Source of the DNA: Agrypnia vestita
Taxonomy: Eukaryota; Arthropoda; Insecta; Trichoptera; Phryganeidae
Direction: 5' to 3'
Assembly (NCBI GenBank): GCA_016648135.1
Contig: JADDOH010003975.1
Span: 1-64,000, forward strand
DNA length: 64,000 nucleotides
Part shown: piece after piece, positions 12,560 through 24,532 of the stretch
Layout: every line of letters starts with the position of its first letter
Position numbering within the stretch: position 1 is the first letter of the stretch
Notes under the pieces: generated by a model
The model's input: only the letters and a program-made list of their open reading frames with translations
Databases searched by the model: none
Told to the model about the DNA's origin: nothing
Position numbers and translations under genes: made by a program

Positions 12560-12840
12560 TACAATGATTCATCTTCTTCTTCAGCCTTCATCTCTCCACT
12601 GTTGGATATAGGCCTCTGCCATACCCTTCCATCCTTCTCTGTTGTTGGCTTATTGTAGCCATTCCTTCCCCAACACAGCGGTTATATCCTCGGCCCATCT
12701 CTTTTGAGATCTTCCGACGCCTCTCTTATTTTCCCAAGGTCTCCACTTCAGAATTCTATGAGTCCATCTTGTGACATTCTGCCTCGCAACGTTCCTTGCC
12801 CATTGCCATTTTAACTTTGCTACTTAATCTATGATATCCA
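12560..12840 (-). pseudogene. RTE-like LINE ORF2 C-terminus, copy 1
   Basis: The minus strand encodes VAKLKWQWARNVARQN, RWTHRILKWRPWENKRG, GRSQKRWAEDI and MAEAYIQQWRDEG then a stop. One in-frame stop interrupts it. This KLKWxWAxxxAR/GRPxxRW/YxQQW pattern is a common non-LTR C-terminal domain in insects. A sister copy is at 56895-57190. Confidence 0.7.
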
Positions 12841-13344
12841 CTACTTTATAATCTTTATTACTATTTTATACTATCTTATTTTATCTTATACCAAGCATGG
12901 TTTGTTGTGCGTTTGAGCCTTTCATGAGCATTTTATTTTTCAACACTCTGATATTTGGTTAAATACACTAATTTATAGCATTCTTTCCTGGGAGCACTTT
13001 TGAATTGTCTTACGATTTATTTTCTAATTACATGAATAGGTTATTAATTGCTTAAATATATTTAATCTATTATGTAAGTAATCTACAACGTTTTCGATAC
13101 AAATCCTTTATAATACATAGAGTTTACTCAGTTTATTTGTATTGTTCTTGCTTTTACTTACATCCTATCCGTGAGACCTTTTTTAATTTATTTTAAAATT
13201 CGTCATAAAATCATAATGTACATCATCAATAAATGAAAATTGTGGATTGTATATAAACACAAACTTCTAAGACTTCTGAAAAGAAGGATCTTATATTAAC
13301 GAGTTAATGTTATTATTACGGTCGTTGGATATATTTAAGTGTAC

Positions 13345-13460
13345 AATAAAACAGATATTTTATACGAACGATAAGCAAATCTCGACGTTTTGCTGAAGTC
13401 TTATTCAGCTTCATCGGGAGAGCGTCCTATCATGGCGGAGATGTAGGCCGAACTGATTCT
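13345..13460 (-). mobile_element. Second ribozyme-like family, decayed copy
   Basis: Closely similar to 44230-44390, but the minus-strand core at 13381-13420 reads CCGATGA for CTGATGA and CAAAAC for GAAAC. The stem II sequence and the ACGTCGAG end are conserved. Confidence 0.55.
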
Positions 13461-14804
13461 ATCTATCTATTCATATTCAATGACAAATTATTGACAACGA
13501 GGAATAATTTTCAATAGCAGTCAGATTTCTTTTCAAACCACGCCAAATCCGCTTCAACCAATCACGTCGTCCCAAAAGCCATCTTGCTGTATCCTTTACA
13601 TTGTGAATGTGTAATTATTACCGCCAAAAATAGTTAATTTATCAGTTGTTGTCCATTTATTTGGTAATTTGAAAATTTCCTCCTGAAACATTTAGTTTCA
13701 AATGAAAATTGAATACAATTAAATTTCTTATTCTCATAAACTCATTTAGACACCAACAATAATTTCTCTTACAACAAACAAAAAAAACAAATTCACTCAT
13801 GTTATAAAAAATGGTTTATAATTTATTATCATCGGGACGGGCGTCATGCTATCATTTCATCATCGCCATGTTCTATTGTTGGAGAACCTGTTTGAGATCA
13901 GGAGGTCAATAAGTTGCCGGTAGAACAGAATCAACTGCCCCCGGTAGAGCACCTGTCCGCCTTCCGCAACAGAATCAATAATAATATTCGATTGTCATCT
14001 GATATTACGAAATTTCAACATCTCCAAGCCCGCCGTTTCAAATTATCTGCGCTTGCGTGTTTTTAATTAAACGCATTGAGAGTTGTAAGCGTTTAGATAT
14101 TTTTTTAGAACATTAATATGAAATCATTTCACGTCATTTTTTTCAATGTTCATCTTTTGATATTCTTAGCCGCGGGTGAGCAGACGTGACCACACAGTCA
14201 GATGTTTATTTTTATATAACAGTAATCACCGCAAAATTAGTCTATATCTCATCAAACTATGTATAGGTACTGTACATTTTTTAAATGAAGACAGAATCAA
14301 TTTTATTTTATTTTTTTAGATGACTCAATGAATTACATAAACCCAGTTGCTATTTATAAACTAAAAATATTTATTCTATAACACTGTTAAAGATTATCTC
14401 TTACTTATGTACTCTCTCGGCAGTGACTTTGTAAGAGGCACTGCACTATAATATAAACAATTATAAAAACATTAGAAACAACCCGTCAATAATGACGAGA
14501 CATCATTCGAGATGTTAATTTTAATAACCCTTAAGATAACACCACCCAGAAGGACACTAAAGAACTCCTGGATGTCTCACTACTCCAAAGTCTAGCAGAG
14601 AAACGGCCTGGATGAAAGCGACACCCAGAACCGAAGAAGATACAGCCTGAGAACGCGAAGAGCGAGGAAGAAGGAAGAAAAACCCTTACTTTATTATTTT
14701 TTAATATATAAATACTTTCAAACAATTGCAAATGTTTAAAGATTTATGTCGCCATGCTACGTGGACAGCTATCAATGTGTTGCTATGGGATACAAATCAA
14801 CGGA

Positions 14805-15000
14805 TTTAAAAACATTTTTCTATGGAATACGTGTCGCATCAATATTCTTACTATTTTCAAATTAAACTAAACGCTTCTGCTATGAAAATAGGACTAACTT
14901 GCTGGTATCCTGGAGTCGGGCTCGAACCACCGTCCACTGGATCACCAGGCGCGAGTAATAACCATTTCACAAACGACGTACTCTAAGCATTAATGACTCA
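14805..15000 (-). mobile_element. tRNA-derived SINE, family 1
   Basis: On the minus strand the head contains the B-box GGTTCGAGCCC (14918-14927) and a degraded A-box. The body includes CCAGCAAGTTAGTCCTATTT and AGTAAGAATATTGATGCGAC. The same body recurs at 8388, 18963, 20820, 24300 and 44400. Confidence 0.7.
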
Positions 15001-15264
15001 AATATAATGTCAAATTAATGCTACATTTTTTTTAAGCAATTGTGTACATAGGCACTTTTCCATACTCATAATTATCATAATTTGCATAAAAAATTTCATT
15101 ACAATTACATCTTTTTTTAATTAACTCGCTGTCTCTTTATAAATGTGTATTTACACTTATATTATTGTTAAGTCAGATTCATTAGTATATTTTTCAAGCT
15201 TATACAATACATAGGTACTCACCTACATCAAAAAAATAATTAACAATTACAAATACTTAATGTA

Positions 15265-15500
15265 AAACTACTTTTTATTAAGTAATCAACATGTTTCGGG
15301 GCCAATGGTCCCTTTATTAGGATACAACGTGTAGGTACTAAAAATTAAAATTGAATGTAGAGACATTAACAAAAAAATGTTTCTTTTAATGTCCATACTT
15401 TTAATTTGAATTTTTAGTATACGTTGTTTCCTGATGAAGGGAATATTGACCCTGAAACATGCTCATTTATTGTCGTTTCATACAAAGTGTTTAATTTTTA
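15265..15500. mobile_element. Palindromic element with a third hammerhead-like family
   Basis: A left antisense block near 15292-15332 (minus strand CTAATAA, stem II GGGACC/GGCCCC, GAAACATGTT) and a right sense block near 15429-15472 (CTGATGA, GGG/CCC stem, GAAACATGC) face each other across inverted spacer sequence containing TACTAAAAATTAAAATTGAA and its mirror. The left core has two G-to-A changes and the right core has C where the cleavage-site U is expected, so neither looks active. Confidence 0.5.
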
Positions 15501-16065
15501 TTAATAACTAGCTTATAACCCGTCAAAATGAATTTCTTTTACTATATATCTCGGCCGCCAGTTAATGCTGTCAGAACAGCGCTATCTAGAGTAGCGAAGC
15601 GTCTTGATGACGTTACTGATGGACATTATTAAATAGAAAATTATGCTTTTTTGCTTCTTGTACCTCATTATTGTATTGTTAGATAGAGAATTATATATTT
15701 TGATTAATGATTTATACCAATGATATACGCGGATGCACGTATTAGTTTTATTTTTCAGTAAACTGTAATATTTAAAAAAGACTAAATATTTTATTAAAAA
15801 TTACTTCCGAGTATTTTATTAAAAAAGGCATAAAGGCAATATTGATAACAATTTTGAAATCATACTAATTTTGAAAACGGATTGAGATCAGCTGCTGGAT
15901 TGAAAGTTACGGACGGACATTCGAAATTAATATTATTGGGTATAATATTGTTACAACAAAGTAATATTGCTTTTATTGAATAAATTACGAATACGTTTTT
16001 CTCAATTTTATCAAATTGCTTAGTGGCGGTTTTGTTTCATGTCATACTATATACTACATGATATA

Positions 16066-17342
16066 TTAGGTCCTTACATATGAAATTGGCGTTTAGTATG
16101 GGACGAACATAAAGCCGATTTTTTTTTATTATAATATATTTATTTAATCAACCATTGCTATCTATGCACTTTTGCCATCTCATAGGTAGTTCATCGATCC
16201 CTTTACTAAAAAAACCATTCGGACGGGAATCAATAAAATCTTTGAAGGCGGTTTGGACTGCCCCATCGGAGTTGAATTTTTTCCTTTGCAAGAAGTTATC
16301 CAAATTTCGAAAAAAATGGTAATCTGTTGGGGCAAGGTCCGGAGAGTACGGTGGATGTCTTAGACATTCCAATTGAAGCTCCTCTAATTTGGTAGCCGTC
16401 TGTTGTGCAGTGTGTGGTCTAGCGTTATCATGAAGCAGCAGTGGCCTAGAGCGATTAACCAGCCTCGGTTGTTTAGCAGCTAGCTTTTCCATCATGGTTT
16501 GCAGTTGCTGACAATAGACATCTGCCGTAATCGTCTGGCCAGATTTAAGAAAGGTGTAGTGAACGACACCAGCACTAGTCCACCAAACGCTCACAAGTAA
16601 CTTTTTTGGAGTCAATTTTCGCTTGGGGCATGGTTTGGCTGGTTCGGCAGGGTTCAGCCATTGCGATGAGCGCTTCCGATTATCGTACAGGATCCACTTT
16701 TTTTCACAGGTAATGATTCGATTTAAAATCCCTTCATTATTGTGCCGGTTGAGTAATGCAACGCAGCAGTCAACGCGCGTTTGTTGATTTGCTTCACTCA
16801 ATTCGTGAGGTACCCACCTTTCAAGCTTTTTCACCTTACCAATTTGCTTCAAGTGGATTAAAAAGTTTTATCACTAACACCGCAGCCTGCAGCTAACTCG
16901 GATGTGGTTTGCGATGGATCCGCTTCCACAATAGCCTTCAATTCTTCATTATCAACTTTGGTCTCCGGCCGTCCACGGGGCTTGTTCTGCAGGTCGAAAT
17001 TTCCAGAACGAAAACGTTGGAACCAAAAACGCACTGTGTTTTCTTTTGCGGCACCGTCGCCATACACATCATTAATCCTTCGAGCCGTTTCTGCAGCACT
17101 GGTGCCACGGTGGAACTCGTACTCGTAAATAACGCGATATTTCAAGTTTTTCATTTTGTAAACTGAGTGACGCAAAGAAAAAAACAATTGAGGAAAAAAC
17201 AAATGAATTATAATTTTCAAAACACAAATACATGAGTAAATAGCTGTATAAATTTGGATTTGGAATTCCTAACCAAAGAGAAGATATTTGAGATCAAATT
17301 TGCCAGTACGGCAAAACGCCAATTTCATATATAAGGACCTAA
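16066..17342 (-). mobile_element. Full-length mariner transposon, mori-type
   Basis: A 1277-bp element is bounded by inverted terminal repeats that start TTAGGTCCTTA and continue as ATATGAAATTGGCGTTT. They match over about 28 bp with one difference. A TA duplication flanks it at 16064-16065 and 17343-17344. It carries one transposase frame on the minus strand. The termini and protein resemble the mori-subfamily mariners known from insects. Both ends being intact suggests a fairly recent insertion, although the transposase is broken. Confidence 0.95.
16148..17154 (-). pseudogene. Mariner transposase, frameshifted and missing the first catalytic Asp
   Basis: The frame starts at MKNLKYRV (ATG at 17154) and encodes the helix-turn-helix DNA-binding half, through RINDVYGDG and NTVRFWFQRF to GCGVSDKTF. 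It then hits a stop at 16858-16860. The downstream half continues in another frame (16148-16855), consistent with loss of one base near 16860. Catalytic motifs seen: HDNARPH (second Asp) and YSPDLAPTDYHFF (third Asp), with 34 residues between the two acidic residues, the DD34D spacing of true mariners. The expected TCDEKW block reads TCEKKW, so the first catalytic Asp is Glu. The protein ends KCIDSNG. The product should be inactive on two counts. It is unrelated in function to its neighbours. Confidence 0.93.
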
Positions 17343-17894
17343 TATATTCTATAAAGACGTACAATTGTTTAGTAAAAGTAAATTAGGTTTATACATCTAC
17401 TGTCACGATAAAAAATTATTTTATAATATTAATTAATTTACTTTCCGCTGTTTTTATAGAACTTTCTGTTAACACTTCCCCTCTTACTTTCGCCAAGTGC
17501 ACAGTGTGACAGTAATCGCATACACGTACTGGGTGTTTCAGACTAAGCCCACAATACTTAAGGGGGATATACTTTTTAAGAATATGAGTCGAAAATGTTC
17601 GAACACTTTTGTGAAAAATATGTGAAACCGGCAACTTCATTTTGCATTTTTTTCCTGAATAATCTCTTGTACATTGTTGGACAATCTTTCACGTTACTTA
17701 TATCGAATATTTTAAATAAATTCTCTAAAACGAGTGAAATAAAATGATTAAAACTTTACAGAAATTTAAACCACACTTTTTAATAACGAATTTAATAAAT
17801 ACTTGAGTAACAAAAGAGACATTAAAAAAATTGAAAAATATATGAGAATCATTGAAGGAGAAATAAATAGGGTTAAATCAAAAATATGTTAACA

Positions 17895-18240
17895 ATGTTC
17901 TTAGGTTCTCACAGCCACTCAGAATCTTCTGGTTTATTATGCCGTGTTTGGATCCTATTGCAGGGTCCATCATCAGGGCTGATGTGTTATTGTGTTGTGG
18001 TTAAGTATTGGCCTTCAATACCGTGTCGAAAGCAGGGTGAGAGCGTTGTCAGTGTTGTGTTAAGTATTGGCTAGCAATACCGTGTCGGAAGCTTGGTGTT
18101 TCTGTGTTTATGTGTTACGTGGCAACACCGTGTCGGAGTCATGTGTTGTCTTGTGTTGTGTGTATGTTTAATCTATTGTTTGATCACTATCTCTGCGGAA
18201 TCTGCGACGAGATTGACTTTGAAGCGCCGGATACCATGAT
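17895..18240 (-). mobile_element. Decayed half copy of the ribozyme-like family with repeated right flank
   Basis: The tail (TTCTTAGGTTCTCACAGCC) is followed by a left arm with an internal deletion. The minus-strand CTGATGA and stem II are present, but GAAAC and GTC are lost. To the right, the phrase AATACCGTGTCG recurs at about 40-60 bp spacing together with TGTGTTGTG-rich sequence; these look like degenerate internal repeats. Confidence 0.5.
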
Positions 18241-18962
18241 TTTATTAATTTGAGACCCCAAGTCTAAGCACAAGAGCTAGTCTTTTTTTGGAGAAGTACA
18301 GCGATAAAAATTTTGAATTTATATATAGTTTTAATATACTAGAAATTATGTATTAAACTGTATGTAATAATATTAAATTTAAAAAAAATAATAATATAAT
18401 ATAACGGAGATTTCTGGAAATGATACAAGAAATGCAAATAAAATAATAATTCCAAATAGAAAGAATAGAAATACATATTATATGATAAAAATCGATTACA
18501 GTAATAGGAATCTATGTCATTCTCTGTCACTCCGCGGCACATCACTTCTTATATACTCTTTTGTTTTTGTATGTTGTCTATGTAGGTCACTATTCTTGTA
18601 AAGGATGATATTCGTTTTTAGTAATTTATTCTTTATTTTATAAATAATCTTTATTTTTCCACATATATCAGATCTTTAGGTTAAGCATTCCGGTGATTTT
18701 GTACGAGTCAGTGGTTCCGGTGAGTCTCGCCTAGTGATTTAAATAAACCGCATCTGTGTTGACCAGTCTATCATATTTACTTTTCTGATTGCACACATTC
18801 ATACTTTCACATACGCGATCACACACACTGAACACGAAAGAATTCTCCCGGTCGGGTGGGAATTTTTTTTCCCTTTAAAACTACCGCGTCGGTAGATCTT
18901 CCATCCACCGATGCAGTACGTCTATGATTGATAACCAACCCGCTAAATATTCCGTGCCGAGA

Positions 18963-19075
18963 AATCACGAACCACCGGGTTTGAGCCCCCAACAGTAAGT
19001 TTATTTTCGTAGCACAAAGTTGAAAATAGTAAGAAAATTGATGCGACATGTATCGCATCTCTATTTAAAAAAAAT
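18963..19075 (+). mobile_element. SINE family 1, truncated copy
   Basis: CACCGGGTTTGAGCCCCCAA retains a degraded B-box, followed by the body AAAATAGTAAGAAAATTGAT and the end CGCATCTCTATTT with an A-rich tail. It lies at the inner edge of the left arm of the 18737-20158 inverted repeat. Confidence 0.55.
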
Positions 19076-19739
19076 TGATAAAAAATGGAGACTTTGAAAT
19101 CTTTATAACTATTTATATTTTTCAAAAAGTGTTGAAACATTTTCGAATCATATTTTTCCATCCAAGTATACATCCCCTTTACATATTATGAACTAGGTCT
19201 TAAAAACCCTGTATACATATAGTACATTTATATAAACATCCAAATCACAGGTGTTGCATGCAAAATTACACTAATTCGCCATTAGTAATGACGAATGTTG
19301 CTTGCTCTTTTTGAATACTTTCATAATATCCTGGCATCATGACATCGATCAAAGTTTTTATTGCCCGTTGCCGCCTGCATACATTACACTTCATCTAAAT
19401 AATTCCCACTTCTTTAATTTGATAGTTTAATGGCCCCCAGATGCCCGCTATCCACAAAGTCGTAAATATTCTCCAGTTAATATCGCACATTCTCTTTCTG
19501 CTCCAAATAAAATTATATCCAACATCGTATTTTATTTCACTCTCACTTTTTGCCATGTTATTATTTACAATGGACCCACTAACTCTTTCGGCATCGCACA
19601 TAACAAATCGCTTCAGTACGATTGACAAGACACGTTGTTATACCAAATGCGATAGAATTGATGTAATTATTTTTCTTCTTCAGTTCGCGTCCATTCGCTA
19701 TTTTAGAATAACTTCTGATGATTGCCACACTATATTTTT

Positions 19740-19910
19740 TTTTTGGTCGCAATCCTAGAATTGGTCTGCAACAAGCACTCGATTTCTCCACTCCTCTCTG
19801 TCACCCGTCAGCCTCTTCATTTCTTAGTAGGTGCTACAGCGTACATAATCCGATTATCTGGTCTACGTAGCTTAATCTCGGGCGGCCTCTACGATTGTTG
19901 TCTTCAACAT
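19740..19910 (-). pseudogene. LINE ORF2 C-terminus, copy 2
   Basis: It shares the CTCCACTCCTCTCTGTCACC block and neighbouring codons with 10910-11115 (minus-strand DREEW region), but has an internal rearrangement around 19820-19880. It lies in the spacer of the inverted repeat 18737-20158. Confidence 0.5.
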
Positions 19911-20339
19911 TTCAACACTATACTATCCACTGAAAATTAATTGAATTTTTGACGGGTTGGTTATCAATCGTAGATGTACCGCTTCGGTTGATGGAAGATC
20001 TCCCGACGTGCTAGTTATAAATAGAGAAAATAATTCTCACCCGACCGGAAGAATTCTTTCATATTTAGTGTGTGTGGTCGCGTATGTGAAAGTATGAATG
20101 AATGCATTCAACAAACTTGATAAGATAGACAGGTCGTCACAGTTGCGGTTTATTTGAATAACCCTTATAGGTTGGGTTGCGAACAAGAATATTTATTGCA
20201 GAGGCTGCAATGTAGGTAGCACGGTCGCGTTGTCCGTATCTTGAACCTGATTGGCCGAAAAGGTTGCCACGTTCCGGCTACAGTCATATATAAAAATGAT
20301 TGTCAAAATCTTTCCAGAGAACATGAATTGATGTTTGAT

Positions 20340-20625
20340 ATATAATGTTTTTTCTCCCTTGCTTGTCGGCTTGTCTGCTTGTCTGCCGAAAAAGCTTTGG
20401 ATCGATTTTTAACCCTTTTCCCGTGATCCAATCGAGCTGAAACTTTGCAGGCCGACTCGTGGTAATCGTCGATAAAAATGATGTAACAAATTTTTGTTTA
20501 AAATTTTTTTATAATTAAAGTATAATTTTGGATTTTTCGAAATTTTAACGATTTATATATTGTTTAATTTTCAAGCCCGACGCGTGGAGTAGGCGCTAAA
20601 CTCTTTTCAATTGGAAAGGGAGTAT
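20340..20625 (+). repeat. Dispersed repeat with GCTTGTCTG leader, copy 1
   Basis: CTTGTCGGCTTGTCTGC, GATCGATTTTTAACCC and CCAATCGAGCTGAAACTTTG also occur on the minus strand at 58905-59075. It ends near GGAAAGGGAGTATAATAAAA. Class unknown. Confidence 0.5.
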
Positions 20626-20819
20626 AATAAAAACTTGGTTTTAATGGGTTAGATTTTTTATATCAATAATACTGATTAGCCATTATCTTCAGTTATTTGC
20701 ACGAAAAAATCTTTATTTTCACACACGGTTGATATTATTTAGATGAAATTTCATGTATTGATAAATAATTATTAAAACTTGATACATACAGCTTTAATAG
20801 CTTATTTGTGTAGTGATTT

Positions 20820-20955
20820 TGACTAGCCTAGCGATCCAGGACACCAGCAAGTTTGTCCTATTTTCATAGAACAAACATTTAGCTTATTACTAAAATAGTA
20901 AGAATATTGATACAGCACGTATTCCGTTTTCGCATCTTTATTTTTTAAAAATCAC
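20820..20955 (+). mobile_element. SINE family 1, head-truncated
   Basis: The sequence starts near CCAGGACACCAGCAAGTTTG and runs through the body (ATAGTAAGAATATTGAT) to GCATCTTTATTTTTTAAA. The tRNA-like head is missing. Confidence 0.6.
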
Positions 20956-21144
20956 GAGATTTTGATTCGTCTCATTATCCGAATATGTTTCTCATTAGCG
21001 TTTAGAAAAATTCCGCCGCTAAGTTCTATGAAGCCATTTAAAATCGCCAGTAGGCTGGTACGGGTCGCTTAGTTCTGGTTTTGTATAAATACCACAGATC
21101 ACGTAAAAAAACACATATCCAGGCAAAACCTAAACGTGAAATTC

Positions 21145-21410
21145 AATGACACGTGGCAGAGTAGCCCAGAAAACTTAACACAGAAGATCAAAATAAGAAT
21201 GTCCTCAGGTTTTCACGGCCGTTCAGAATCTTCTGGCAATCTATTTAATTTATTTAACCTATTTAACCTAAAATAAACTTGGACACGTTACTTGGTATTG
21301 CAAGGCAATAAATACTTAACCTACACATCAACACACACTCATCACATCAGCGCTGATGATGGACCCTGCAATGGGATCCGAAACGTCGGCCGGAGAGGTC
21401 ACATATCAAT
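21145..21410. mobile_element. Ribozyme-like palindromic element, rearranged copy
   Basis: The tail sequence CTCAGGTTTTCACGGCCGTT begins near 21204. It is followed by unrelated AT-rich sequence and then a sense hammerhead-like core at 21350-21390. Immediately left of the tail, 21145-21190 resembles the outer right arm of the same family (ending CACAGAAGAT), so two units may be fused or nested here. The left antisense core has been lost. Confidence 0.6.
21350..21390 (+). ncRNA. Hammerhead-ribozyme-like motif, core complete
   Basis: CTGATGA at 21353-21359, stem II GGACCC/GGGATCC with loop TGCAAT, GAAAC at 21380-21384 and GTC just after. ACGT next to the cut site is self-complementary and would form a two-base-pair stem III, workable mainly in a dimer. 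Stem I is weak here because the first pair is G/G. One extra T separates CTGATGA from stem II. Activity is inferred from motif only. Confidence 0.55.
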
Positions 21411-21999
21411 TATCATTGAAATAAGAATTATCTTTTCACTATAAATGCGACTGTTTCTTTATTTCTTCAAGTTCTCAAAATTTAACAGCAATTTATACCG
21501 ACTCTAAGCACAATTTAAAAATGTACATTATATTTCATTTTGACAAGGCGCTTGTTGTACAAAAATAAGATGATATAAATCTTAATACAGAATTAGGACA
21601 TTGTTGAAAGAACACGTTTTAATTTAATTAAAATAATTTTTTGCACTCCAAATACTACAATAGGATCGTATAAATGTAGGTGAGTATTGAATTACAAAAC
21701 ACGATTTTAATTAAACAAACATTACTTATTAATTATTTCCGTAGTATAATTTGTTCATCGATAAAAAAAAATTCAACAAGAAACAAATAAATTTCAGTGA
21801 AGGAATGCCATTTCTTCTCGGTGAATAAACTATAAATAATATAACCCGACATAATAGTGTAAAATTACGTCCTAATTACTATTATCCATAATAAAAACAA
21901 GGTATTGAAACGACATTTTCGGTCAAAATTTATATTTTATATCAAAATACATACAATTACTTTCTCTTCAAAATTTTATTAGAAACAGTGCAATTTTTC

Positions 22000-24290
22000 T
22001 TGTACGCGAAAACAAAGTTATACTTTAGTACTACTTAATATTTTTAGAACAACGATTTGAATACAAATAAAATTTAACTGTTTTATTATATAACGTGCCC
22101 GAAATCAGGAATCGATTTATTTCTCTGAATTATATAGCACCACTTGTTCACCAAATTTCCGCTGTAAATGTCAGATGATACCTTGTTGTTCCAAGCACCT
22201 AATATAATGAAGATTTCAGTGCACCACCTTCCATTTTACTTTTTTTGTAAACTTTAATTTTGAACAATCGTGTATAAACATGAATTTAAAATTGATCCAT
22301 TAGTTGATTTGACCCGAGTTGAATTGACCCGAGAGATTGTAAGCCCTTGCCTCCAACACCACATTTCAAATTCGTCATCTTTCTTTCTCTAACATACTCT
22401 CATTCTTCATCTCTACTCTTCGTATCAACACCATCTGGCGGATGGTTATCGAATAATTTATGTTATTGTAGGAGGGCTCCACCTGGCAACCTTCGAGAGT
22501 TCAAAAACTTGACACGAGAAACAACTCTGTTATTTCTAACCTTTTTTGAGACACATATGTGATTAAGTGTGACCAAAGAGAAATATCTCTCTTCAGATCC
22601 AACAAAGTATCAAACATTGGCGAGTCATCTGTGACTGGTGTGACCAAAAATGTATGCATACTTCACTTCAGATCCAAACAAAGGATCATCGCGTTCAGGG
22701 ATAATCATCTTCTTCATTAGTAGTAACTCAGACCAGATGCGTTCAAGGATCAAACATTCAGATCCCGGATGAGCCCTCATTGCTAATACCAATCACTCAA
22801 GAATGCTAGATGGCGCCCTCTTATTATTAAATAAATTATTCGAGCACCATCCGCTAGATTGTGCTCTAACGGAAAAAACAAGAGGCTTAATTCGTAAAGG
22901 TAAGAGCTTTGTGAATTTTTGGTGGTAACCGTTATATTATACATTAAAAATTTAATTATTTATATAAATAAAGATTATGAATTATAGTTATACTTATAAA
23001 ATATAGATTTGCGTAAAACCTAGCCTTCAAACCAAACTTCTTGTAAAACCTTAATTCTAAACCAAACTCTTTAAATTATTTTTAAAAAATTCAAAATTTT
23101 ATTAGTTCCAACGGAAAGAATAGTTAGTAAAATAAAATATGTAGGTACCTTAACTAATTTCAAACACTACATAAGGCTTAATCCGTTGCTAAATATTTTA
23201 TTGCGTTAATATGTACGTACCACGGTTATCCAAGATTTATATTCATGGCTCTTTGTTAGAAATGGATAATAAAAATGGTTACAACACCCAACGATAAGAT
23301 ATGCAAGGACTACAATGTCATCCTCACATTGTTCACTATCCCACAAGTCCATTCCATTTTAAAATATTATATTACATCGATTGAAGTGCATCACACACTT
23401 CTAGTTATTCAAATTGCAGTCAATACAGGTCTGGCGATTGGCTCAGTAACTGTTTCAGTTCAAGGCTCCGTCATTGCGATACTTTCTATAGTTATAGAAT
23501 ATGTTATCCACCACATGCTTCTGATTATGGATAGGCTTATTCATCTGCAATGACGTACCCCATGTTCCCTCTCTATGAAATGAAATTAATTAATTAATAC
23601 GCACAATAAAATGTAATTTTACTATATTTATATTATATTCAAATAAATATCCGTATACTGTTAAGATAATGTATTTTTCAAAACTCTCAGCGCCCGGAAT
23701 ATATTATTAGACGTTGAAATTGCACTGAAGCATTTTTGCGTATACAGTGATCGTGCACGTACAAAAATTAAAATTTCAATACTTACTGATATTATTTTTC
23801 CACGCCTGGGATGTTTATTTTATGTTTACTCTCGATACCATACAATTTTTTATTATCCTTGCACTCGACTTTTCATGTCTTATTTCAATGCTTCTTTGTG
23901 TATAAAAATATAAACGATCTCTTTATCTAAGCACGTATTTGTAAAATATTGATTTATAAAAATTATATTTTTTTTTTACAAATTTGTTTTACAAGCATTT
24001 TTAATAAATCGGCCAAGAGACCCAATTACTGTAGCAAATATATCACAAAAATCACTTGATTATAATCACTGATTGAGCAAATCGCATAGATTTATTGGAA
24101 ACTCACCGGGGAATCAAATACGGAACCCTTGGTATGAGAAACCAGTATCAAGTCCACTGGAATACAATGGCCACACTTTTTTTTATACATTCACATAATA
24201 CAAACTATGAACAAACGTAAATATTGGTTTCTTGAAGAAAAAAATTATCAGTTACCTATCTGAATAATGGTCATCGTATTTTTTTTCTTT
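22000..24290. other. AT-rich DNA, no convincing gene
   Basis: An ATG-started frame at 23275-23553 (plus, 92 codons, hydrophobic) has no recognisable family or flanking gene signals. The 22400-22900 segment has mixed composition but no open frame I can support. Confidence 0.4.
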
Positions 24291-24299
24291 TTTTTAAAA

Positions 24300-24398
24300 A
24301 AATAGAGATGCGAACACGGAATTCGTGTCACATCAATATTCTTAATATTTTCAAATTAAGCTTGTGCTATGAAAATAGGACTTACTTGCTTGTCTGGA
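24300..24398 (-). mobile_element. SINE family 1, 3' half
   Basis: ATGCGAACACGGAATTCGTG, then CACATCAATATTCTTA and ATGAAAATAGGACTTACTTG, on the minus strand. The tRNA head is replaced by the ribozyme-like element at 24410. Confidence 0.6.
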
Positions 24399-24409
24399 GT
24401 GTTAAAAAT

Positions 24410-24532
24410 GATCTCAGGTTTTCACGGCCGTTCAGATCTTCTGTGTATAGTTTCTGGAATATTTTGCCACCTATATGTGACCTCTCTGACCGACGTTTCG
24501 GATCCCATTGCAGGGTCCATCATCAGGACTGA
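24410..24532 (-). mobile_element. Half copy of the ribozyme-like palindromic family
   Basis: It starts with the family tail (CTCAGGTTTTCACGGCCGTT at about 24414) and runs through the left arm into a complete minus-strand hammerhead-like core, then ends abruptly near 24532. The mirrored right arm is absent. A truncated SINE lies directly to its left (24300-24395). Confidence 0.7.
24489..24529 (-). ncRNA. Hammerhead-ribozyme-like motif, core complete
   Basis: On the minus strand: CTGATGA (24520-24526), stem II GGACCC/GGGATCC, GAAAC, GTC (24492-24494). Stem I can form one Watson-Crick and two wobble pairs (GTC against GGT). Stem III is the two-pair ACGT palindrome. All core bases are present. 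As in sister copies, one extra base precedes stem II. Confidence 0.6.

Larger units (their letters stand above)
18737..20158. repeat. 1.4-kb inverted repeat with ~207-bp arms
   Basis: The left arm 18737-18943 and right arm 19951-20158 are inverted copies (AAATAAACCGCA, CATACTTTCACATACGCGA, AAGAATTCT, CCGGTCGGGTG, AGATCTTCCATC, GATTGATAACCAACCCG). The ~1-kb spacer holds a SINE fragment and a LINE fragment. It may be two copies of one repeat inserted face to face, or a fold-back transposon. Confidence 0.7.

Noticed and set aside
15429..15472. Calling the CTGATGA...GAAACATGC block an active hammerhead
   Set aside because: The base expected to be U before the cleavage position is C, so the NUH rule is not met; kept only as a ribozyme-like relic.
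23275..23553. Hydrophobic 92-codon plus-strand frame
   Set aside because: It looks membrane-like, but no family, signal or neighbouring exon supports it.
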